From Aurantiochytrium sp. KH105 (taxonomy: Eukaryota > Sar > Bigyra > Thraustochytrida > Thraustochytriidae), in NCBI GenBank assembly GCA_003116975.1, contig BGKB01000045.1:124001-188000 (forward strand): 64,000 bases of DNA, in the 5' to 3' direction. The notes under the pieces were generated by a model. That model made no database searches, was not told the DNA's origin, and saw only the letters and a list, made by a program, of their open reading frames with translations. Shown here one piece after another: positions 57,923 through 64,000 of the stretch. Position numbers and translations under genes: made by a program. Every line of letters begins with the position of its first letter. The first letter of the stretch is position 1.

Positions 57923-58987
57923 TTGCCAACCCTGATGAACGAAGCTTGGGCCGACGACTTCGACGAGGAGGCCGAGGCCGAAGCAGAGGCAGAAGCCAAG
58001 GCGGCGGCTGCCGCGCGCGGTGCTGCCAGCAGCTCGGCTTCCAGCGCGGCGCACTCTTTGGTCGCCAGACAGCAGCAAGATGGCAGCGACCAGGCACTCG
58101 CTCATGCTCGTGGTCCACTCCTGGACCCTGCCTCCGGGAACTCGCGCAGCGCAGGTCCTCTCGGCGCGATAGATGACTTTGATGAAGAGGCAGAGGCAGA
58201 GGCAGAAGCGGAGGCCGCCGCCGCCGCAGCTGCAGCTGCAACTGGCCCCGCACCGTCAGAGAGTGCGCCACCGTCTCGTGAGGGCCTTGACGCCGCAGAG
58301 CGTCGCGATGGAAGGCGTTGCCAAGAATGCGGGTCCATGTCGTTGGACCAGCGCATGCTGGCGACCTTTGACGAGGCCATCTGCACAACATGCAAGATTG
58401 AGAACCCTGCGTACAAAACGCTGACCAAAACAAACGCTAAAAACGACTATCTCCTGGCCGACGATGACCTGTACAACCTCAGTTTCCTGGTGACTTCGAA
58501 TCCCCGTCGCATGGGCTGGTCGATGATGAAACTGTACTTGACGAAGCAGGTCGAAGCTCGATCCATGGAGCGATGGGGAACCACAGAGGCTCGCGAAGCA
58601 GAACGCGAGCGCCGCGCTTTGGAGCGGGCGAAAAAGCGCCAATTGCGCGCGAAGAAGGCATTTGAAGGCGCGATTTCTGGCGAAGCAGATGACATATTTC
58701 AGCGTAATATCAGCAAATTGCGCGGCGAGGTACGCGGTGACAAGGTCGATAGCGCGGACAAGAGCAAAAGCAGCTCGAAGCGTCGGCAAAAGTCAGAAGC
58801 TATTGAAAGCGAGAGCAGCGAACAAAAGAAGAAGAAGAAGAAGAAGAAGTCCCAAAACTTTGTCCCGCGCAACGAAAGGTATCATCAACACACATTTGGA
58901 CCGTCCAAACCTATTGCACCCGGTAGCGACATTCATGTAAAGTCGTGCACAGAGTGTGGTCTTGACGTTCAATTCGAAAGCCTTTAA
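57923..58987 (+). CDS. XPA: DNA repair protein XPA
   Basis: 354 residues from MPTLMNEAWADDF; Met5 is an alternative start. The zinc finger is C133-x2-C136-x17-C154-x2-C157, the same spacing as human XPA. It is followed by LTKTNAKNDYLL and MGWSMMKLYLTKQVEARSMERWGTTEA, the DNA- and RPA70-binding domain. After a basic linker (KKKKKKKK), the C-terminus HQHTFGPSKP...SCTECGLDVQFESL matches the XPA C-terminal TFIIH-binding region with its C-x2-C. XPA verifies damage and positions the repair complex in nucleotide excision repair. The N-terminal ~100 residues hold two copies of DDFDEEAEAEAEAEA, at about 11-25 and 86-100, separated by an Ala/Ser-rich linker. Confidence 0.93.
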   Translation: MPTLMNEAWADDFDEEAEAEAEAEAKAAAAARGAASSSASSAAHSLVARQQQDGSDQALAHARGPLLDPASGNSRSAGPLGAIDDFDEEAEAEAEAEAAAAAAAAATGPAPSESAPPSREGLDAAERRDGRRCQECGSMSLDQRMLATFDEAICTTCKIENPAYKTLTKTNAKNDYLLADDDLYNLSFLVTSNPRRMGWSMMKLYLTKQVEARSMERWGTTEAREAERERRALERAKKRQLRAKKAFEGAISGEADDIFQRNISKLRGEVRGDKVDSADKSKSSSKRRQKSEAIESESSEQKKKKKKKKSQNFVPRNERYHQHTFGPSKPIAPGSDIHVKSCTECGLDVQFESL

Positions 58988-59323
58988 TAACTGTACTGTA
59001 TTTTCCGTTGCTGGACATGGTGAAAGAAAAACAGAAGGAAACATGGATAGTAAAGGTAAGAGAAATTTAGGGAGGGGAACAAAGAGCCGCGTGTCTCGCG
59101 CCAGATGGGACTCACCCACCCCTATTCAGCGAGCAAAAAGAAGGCACCCTGGCCTCTTACTTGCGCGGCGTGAGCTTTTCAGAGTGAGGTCTGCAAAGGA
59201 GAGATGAGCCAAGCGTAGGCGAGGTGAAGACGCTTGATGCTCTGCGCGAGAGAGAGATATTATAACGGAAAACACGGGAAGATCGGAGCTAATGGGAGCG
59301 TCGCAAGCGAGTTGCTTTCTCTC
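58988..59323. other. Intergenic region between convergent genes
   Basis: Shared 3' flank of XPA and the next minus-strand ORF. Nothing distinctive apart from purine-rich segments. Confidence 0.5.
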
Positions 59324-59974
59324 TCACCAGGTGATGGACTCGCGCTTAAAGTCGTGCGGGTTCAAGATGCCACTCTTGCGGACCGAGGTCCGAGCGCGGG
59401 CCCTCAATTGCTCTTCCAGGGAGCGGCCCTCCTCTTCAAAATAATCTCTCACGGGCGCCGCTTCGGCCTGCTCGATCTCCATGCGGGCCTGCTCCGCCTT
59501 GAGGGCCTGTGCAAGGTCGCTGCTGCCCGTCCGGAGCGACAGCTTCCTCGAGAGCGACGTGCGCGAGAGCGACTTGCGCGAGAGCGACTTGCGGAGCCGA
59601 TCCATCTTACTCAATCTGTTGTGGTCGCTGGCGCCCCTCGTGCCGCCCGCTTTGTCTCGCGCGGCCACGACGCCGCCGCTGCTGCTGCTGCTGCCGCTGC
59701 CGCTGCCGCTGCCGGTCGCGAGCACGCGCGCCGCCGAGGATGCAAGATGGAAATGGATCGGGACGCTCCGGTCCTGCTCCGCCCGCGCCTCGTCGCTGCC
59801 GCCGCCGCCGCAGGAGGACGCGCCCTGTCTCGCGTCAAGGCTGCGCGCGGAGAGCTCGCCGTCGCCGCGCCGCGTCTCGCCCGCGTACCGTTTCTGCCGC
59901 GCGCCGCAGCGGCTCGGCGGGCTCGGCGCCGGGAGGAGAAGCCCCCGCTCGCTCGCCAGCGGGGCACGCGCCAA
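59324..59974 (-). CDS. Hypothetical small protein with RxxS repeats
   Basis: 216 residues; not recognised. The N-terminal half is Arg/Ala/Ser/Gly-rich and may partly be non-coding in character. Residues 128-146 contain a five-residue repeat (RKSLSRKSLSRTSLSRKLS), each unit with an R-x-x-S site typical of AGC/PKA-type kinases. The rest forms a charged helix (DLAQALKAEQARMEIEQAEA) and a conserved-looking end (SGILNPHDFKRESITW). The opposite strand is also open across this interval, but its translation is Arg/Ala-rich without structure, so I prefer this strand. Confidence 0.5.
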   Translation of the reverse strand: MARAPLASERGLLLPAPSPPSRCGARQKRYAGETRRGDGELSARSLDARQGASSCGGGGSDEARAEQDRSVPIHFHLASSAARVLATGSGSGSGSSSSSGGVVAARDKAGGTRGASDHNRLSKMDRLRKSLSRKSLSRTSLSRKLSLRTGSSDLAQALKAEQARMEIEQAEAAPVRDYFEEEGRSLEEQLRARARTSVRKSGILNPHDFKRESITW

Positions 59975-60263
59975 AGTAGGCCCGCCTTAATTCGTCTGCT
60001 TCGGGGGCTCCTTCGGAGGGTGGAGGTTAAGGTGGCCTTGGAGGTGGGTGTGCAAGTTTACAATAGTGTCCGCAATACCGTCGCTTCGAAGGTAAGTGAG
60101 CGGCATCGGAGGAAGAGAGCAGGATGGTGTTTGTTGCAGGACATGTTTGGGGGTTGATGATGGGGAATTGGGGGTTCGAAAGGAGGAAAAGACGAAAACA
60201 ACAAAAGAAGAATTTATCTATTATGATCTTCGTCGTCTCTGTCAGGGATTGAAAAAAAAAAAG
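59975..60263. other. Short intergenic region
   Basis: About 290 bp between two minus-strand genes, with an A-rich tract next to the GRASP stop codon. No gene seen. Confidence 0.5.
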
Positions 60264-61668
60264 CTAGCTGTCCTGGTCATCGTCGAGGGTGGGCAGACGC
60301 TCGAAATTGCCCCGGCTGCATTTGCAGAGCACGACAGCGTTGTTTGCGAGTTTCCAGTCAAGCTCAAGCACAACACCACCTTTATCATCCTCGCCAAGGA
60401 TTTCGCCGTAACCTGCTTGCGTCGAGACTTCGTGACGCACCCAACGCGCACGAGTGCCGCGCTCAGATCGAAAGTAGTCCTCCACGGTTTCTACAATGTC
60501 CGAGTCGTCCTTTGCAAGCGACATGGACAGTGATGCCATGCTAACGGGTCTGTACGTGCCCAGCGTATCGCGCACGTCGTTCGGGATCATATGGGACTGT
60601 CCGAGTCCAATGTCACACCCAAGTCTGCGTCACAAGAGAAAATGATATACGAACCATTCGTCTCGTCAGTATTCAATCGATCCCGATTCATCACTAGGCC
60701 CCATACTCTCTCTCTCTCTCTCTCTACCTCTCTCTCTCTCTCTCTCACTTTTTCTCACTCTTTGCTTTGTGCGCGCGCTCGCTTGCTCTTTCTCTGTCAT
60801 TCACTTACAAACCTTCTCCGGACCAAAGACTCGTTGGTTTGACCTGAACGATACGCACAGTATCTGCAACACTCGAGTACACAAAGAGATTGAGATGCTT
60901 GTCAAGCGCACGGCGTACCGTTGCCACGAGAGCTGCGCTCGATCGAAACGGTTGACCGTAAATGGTCCCAAGGATGAAATCGCTGTGCGACTGCAGACCC
61001 GAACGCAACGCGGGCGATCCACCCTGAATATCCATTACGCGCACAACATCTCGCATGCAATCCGTATATGTATCGTATGAAAGTCGAACGCCAGCAAGAT
61101 CGTTGCGTCGTCCCCAGCGTTTGCTTGGCGTAAACACAACCTCGCGAAGACTACGATTCTTGCAATTGTACACTGTGAGCCGGAGAGGTTGGCCTTCCGA
61201 GGCAACAACCAGGCGTTGAAAGCTCTCTTCGTTCCACTCGACAACGTCGACGGCCACAAGGTCCACCTCACCAGCCCGTACGATAAAGTCGAACCATGGT
61301 ACAAGGCCCGACTTGCCTAGCGGGCTTCCCGGTGAAATGAGCAGCACTCGGTACGCGTGAGCGCGTCTGTACAAGAGCTCAACGATGCGTTCTGGTGCTC
61401 CGCACCTGTTGCTGATGAGCGTGCGCGCATTGCTCCCCGCGGGAGCTGCTGCTGCAGCGTGCTCTGGCGTCTTCTGTTTGGTCTTGATCGCCTCTTGCAC
61501 ATCGGCTGCCTCATCTTGCTGCTTTGGCTGCTCCCCCGTCTGCTGCTCCTTTGGCTGCTGCCGCTGCTCAGACTGCGGCTGCTGCTCCGGCTCGAGCTTG
61601 CTCTGTTCGCTCTCACTGTTGCCCGTCATTTTCTCCGAGTCGCTTGGCCCTCGCTCGCCCGCCCGCAC
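60264..61668 (-). CDS. Golgi reassembly stacking protein (GRASP), two exons
   Basis: Exon 1 (60809-61668) and exon 2 (60264-60624) join in phase 2 (TT|GTAAGT to CGCAG|A) to give 406 residues. The two atypical PDZ domains are clear: PDZ1 with YRVLLISPGSPLGKSGLVPW-FDFIV and LREVVFTPSKRWG (about 105-190), PDZ2 with RVMDIQGGSPALRSGLQSHS-DFILG and KPTSLWSGEGLLGCDIGLG (about 192-300). GRASPs tether Golgi membranes and support unconventional secretion. Oddities: a ~95-residue Gln/Glu/Pro-rich extension precedes PDZ1, and the protein starts MRAGER or, at M14, MTGNSE, so the usual Gly2 myristoylation site is missing. The C-terminal Ser/Pro domain of animal GRASPs is replaced by ~100 residues containing LELDWKLANNAVVLCKC. 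Confidence 0.92.
60625..60808 (-). other. Intron of the GRASP gene
   Basis: 184 bp, donor GTAAGT, acceptor CGCAG, phase 2. It contains a long (AG)n run on the coding strand (CT repeats at 60709-60747). Confidence 0.9.
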
Positions 61669-61960
61669 GTATCGAATCCTTTTCAGGTTTGCTGTGCGGC
61701 GCGACCTGGGTCACAGTGGTATATAACCGGTAAAACTTACTACCCACGGCGACGCAAGGACGAAGTCTACAAGAAAAAGGTTGCGCTTCGTACGGCGCGG
61801 CAAGATGCTTTTTCCCAGACGAGGAACAGGACCCAAGGCCAAAGCAGAGCGCAACCAGACAGCTTTATTGGTGAACATTTGAAGGAGTTATGATTCTTCT
61901 CAACTTTATTAGTTTGGCAAAGACGGCAACATCGCGAGGGCCTTCTTCTTGCAATCATCA
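61669..61960. other. Intergenic region upstream of GRASP
   Basis: About 290 bp containing the presumed GRASP promoter. No distinct motif recognised. Confidence 0.5.
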
Positions 61961-62815
61961 TCAGCAAATCGTGCAGCTTGCGTCGGAAAACGCGTCCTGT
62001 TGCACATTGTTTCGTTCAGTCGTTGCCTCCAATGATTGTAGCCCGCCATTGACCGCATCAATTCGAATCCTTTTTTTCGAATTCTTTTTTCTTTGTCTCG
62101 GGCCCGGGGCACGATACTCTACAGCGACCAGCCGCGCGTTCATTTTCATGAGTGTAAAGCTGTCTTCGGTACCATCATAGTTGCTCTTTTCATCCATATT
62201 ACATTGTTGGCATGTCGGCAGAATGAAGCAGATGCTGCTAGATGTGGCTCTGTGGATATAAACGTGCGCTCCAACTGTAGCAATGTTGCCACAGCTTAAG
62301 ATTTGGCAAAAAACCGGAAAGATGCTATTTGTAGATCTTTCCCAGACTTTCGTCCAATTATTATGATATATGCTCGAGCCTCGTATATGAGACACCTTTC
62401 CGCCGCCCAAGCTATTCTTGACAACTGTCCCGACCTCCATACGTTCAAAACCATAGTTGCCCGGCGAACATGGTTCGTAGCTGTGTTCTCCGGGACGCTT
62501 CTTCAGCATCACCACGTTAGCATTGTCCAGAAGCAAAGCATCCTCAAAAGATCTCTTCATCTCCTCCCTCGTTCGTAAGCTCTTTTTCGAATGCAAACCT
62601 TGCCCCCAAGTCAGAAGCCACAAAGGCGCGCGAGCAAAAGGGGACTGCACGATTTCCGGTTTGCCTTCTTGCGCTGCGAGCGTGCGTGCGTGCGTGCAAG
62701 CGGCCAGCGATTCCATGTCTGGAGAACGAAAGAAAGAAAAATAAAAGATCCATGGATCATCTTCTTCCTTTCTCGTTTTGCCCGCAAAGTTGGCTTTCTG
62801 GCTATACAATTGCAA
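61961..62815 (-). CDS. Doubtful ORF, unknown product
   Basis: A 284-residue frame in comparatively AT-rich DNA. No domain recognised. The middle (MEVGTVVKNSLGGGKVSHIR) and the Cys-containing part (CFILPTCQQCNMDEK) have no family signature. A basic stretch (RQRKKNSKKRIR) lies near the end. It may be part of a spliced gene or chance; an alternative start is at MKRSFEDALLLDN. I keep it because no competing feature occupies the interval. Confidence 0.3.
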   Translation of the reverse strand: MQLYSQKANFAGKTRKEEDDPWIFYFSFFRSPDMESLAACTHARTLAAQEGKPEIVQSPFARAPLWLLTWGQGLHSKKSLRTREEMKRSFEDALLLDNANVVMLKKRPGEHSYEPCSPGNYGFERMEVGTVVKNSLGGGKVSHIRGSSIYHNNWTKVWERSTNSIFPVFCQILSCGNIATVGAHVYIHRATSSSICFILPTCQQCNMDEKSNYDGTEDSFTLMKMNARLVAVEYRAPGPRQRKKNSKKRIRIDAVNGGLQSLEATTERNNVQQDAFSDASCTIC

Positions 62816-63443
62816 TTACCTATTGGCCTAGTAGTATACTAGTAGTGGTTTCCATTCTCGATTTCGGCATCATGCGTGTCACGAAAATTAAGATCGTGAT
62901 CTTTCTTCTTTCTCGTTCTGCCCGTAGAGTTGGCCTCTGGCCACAATCGACGTAGTAGATGTCGCGAAAATTGATATCGTGATCTCTTGGAGAGTCCCAT
63001 GATGCTAAAAAAGTGAACGATTTTCACCTCCAGTGCCACCGCATAGCATTGACTGCCAGAGCCAGTAGACAAGAGGAGCTTGGCGCTCATCAAATCAGAA
63101 CCATCAAACTCGTTTGTCAAAGCCAAGGCAGCTCAAGCTGAGATTCAAGCTGAGTATACCATCGTATACTAGATCAGATCGATGCGTGTACACGCACGCG
63201 TATCCTGGGGTCAGCAAATCTTGCATGATTAGCATGGTGACAAGACGTCAGGCACCAGAGTACCAGCTTGCTTCTCTCTGCTCCTCTTCACGACTTCTTC
63301 TTCGCCGATTTGGACTCCACCAAGAAATTGAAGGAAGAACGAGAAATACTTGTCGTGGTGCTCAAGAAGGCAGGCAATCGTTTGAGCGAAGATTTAGAAG
63401 TTTCTCTTTGACCATTAACAAGGTAAGATTATTATGTAAAACT
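62816..63443. other. AT-richer intergenic region
   Basis: A roughly 45-bp segment is duplicated in imperfect form (cttctttctcgtt...cgcaaagttggctttctgg at about 62763-62800 and cttctttctcgttctgcccgtagagttggcctctgg at about 62905-62941). No gene seen. Confidence 0.5.
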
Positions 63444-64000
63444 TCACGCATCCTTGCGCTCGAGATGAATGTAGTCTTCGACGGCATTCTCAAAGGTGCA
63501 GTTCCAGGTGAAAACCTGATCGCGTCCCTTGAACTGAACGAGACGGGCGCCATGATCGAAAGGGAGAGGCCCTCCCGCGCCCTCCCAGTCGTGAGGTGGC
63601 GTGTATGAGCCGCAGCGTCCATAGCAGAGATACACATTGTCCCTCCGCGCAACAAAGTCCGAGTGGTGGTCATGACCGCAAAACGTGGCAAGAATGTTGC
63701 CTTGCTTCTTGATAGCGTCAAAGAGACCACTGTTGAGCTTAGAGCAGCCTGCCACAAGGTCTTTGCCAATCCAACGCACCAAAGACTTGAATGGCTCGTG
63801 CATGACTGGCCAAGGTGCCTTGCCGCCCAGAATGGCGGCCTCAAAGAGGCCATTCTTGCCGGCAAGTGGCTTTGCGCCTTGATACTCTGGCAGGGGAATG
63901 TGGAAGAATGCGAGACCCTCCGCGGAAGGCGCGAGCTCTCCGCTGGCCGAGAGACGCGCATACTCTTGAACAGACTCGGCAGCAAAGGTTGTGTACATGA
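63444..64000 (-). CDS. Calcineurin-like metallophosphoesterase, 5' end off the window
   Basis: The C-terminal ~185 residues of a metallophosphoesterase are present. FFHIPLPEY carries the metal-ligand His of the family, and CGHDHHSDFVAR is the GHxH motif. These are two of the conserved metal-binding blocks of the calcineurin/purple-acid-phosphatase superfamily. The first blocks (D-x-H, GD-x-x-D, GNH) must lie beyond 64000, so the Met at 63998 is probably internal. The protein ends ENAVEDYIHLERKDA. CYGRCGSYTPP resembles extracellular or vacuolar Dcr2/PPD-type phosphatases. Substrate unknown. Confidence 0.85.
   Translation of the reverse strand, partial: MYTTFAAESVQEYARLSASGELAPSAEGLAFFHIPLPEYQGAKPLAGKNGLFEAAILGGKAPWPVMHEPFKSLVRWIGKDLVAGCSKLNSGLFDAIKKQGNILATFCGHDHHSDFVARRDNVYLCYGRCGSYTPPHDWEGAGGPLPFDHGARLVQFKGRDQVFTWNCTFENAVEDYIHLERKDA

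Noticed and set aside
59234-60157. 307-codon plus-strand frame opposite the RxxS-repeat ORF
   Set aside because: The translation is Arg/Ala-rich with poly-Ala and no organised segment; the minus-strand frame has a more protein-like C-terminus.
60709-60747. CT dinucleotide run considered as a promoter element
   Set aside because: It lies inside the GRASP intron, where a pyrimidine/purine repeat needs no promoter explanation.

Overview
The window is nuclear DNA from a GC-rich, intron-poor unicellular eukaryote. Most genes are single long open exons. Three spliced genes can be resolved (an RPC8-like subunit, an ABC1 kinase and a GRASP), each with one short GT-AG intron of 131-184 bp. The gene set (organellar RF2, proteasome beta-3, RNA polymerase III subunit, XPA, GRASP, kinesin-14, Zn2Cys6 factor) fits a heterotrophic protist. 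A thraustochytrid or other labyrinthulomycete stramenopile is my best guess, but this is inference and no single gene proves it.

Left part (1-16.8 kb): a minus-strand protein with BSD-like domains joined to a YjjX/DUF84 NTPase runs off the left edge. It is followed by organellar release factor 2 with an altered codon-recognition motif, a 1,521-residue kinesin-14, a membrane-anchored glycosyltransferase, 3 kb of gene-free DNA with a GAGNN pentamer satellite, a 337-residue unknown protein, a decayed copy of part of the Zn2Cys6 gene found 26 kb away, and a NUDT6-type Nudix protein.

Middle (18-41 kb): a single-pass kelch protein; four co-oriented minus-strand genes (RPC8, ABC1 kinase, hotdog thioesterase, coiled-coil protein); a DNA transposon whose transposase is fused to a Ulp1-type protease and whose 5' part lies in an assembly gap; a 1,468-residue EF-hand protein; proteasome beta-3; and a dephospho-CoA kinase fused to a Nudix domain.

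Right part (41.5-64 kb): a Zn2Cys6 transcription factor; a 5.8-kb gene-free block full of pentanucleotide, tetranucleotide and purine/pyrimidine repeats; a WW-SAM protein with a roughly 2,000-residue acidic tail; XPA; a small Ser/Arg repeat protein; a GRASP without the usual N-terminal glycine; a doubtful ORF; and a metallophosphoesterase running off the right edge.

The genes are mostly unrelated housekeeping functions and do not form an obvious pathway. The strongest leads are the release factor with S-E-Y in place of S-P-F, the three unusual domain fusions (BSD-NTPase, CoaE-Nudix, transposase-Ulp1), and the dominance of 5-bp repeat units in the non-coding DNA.
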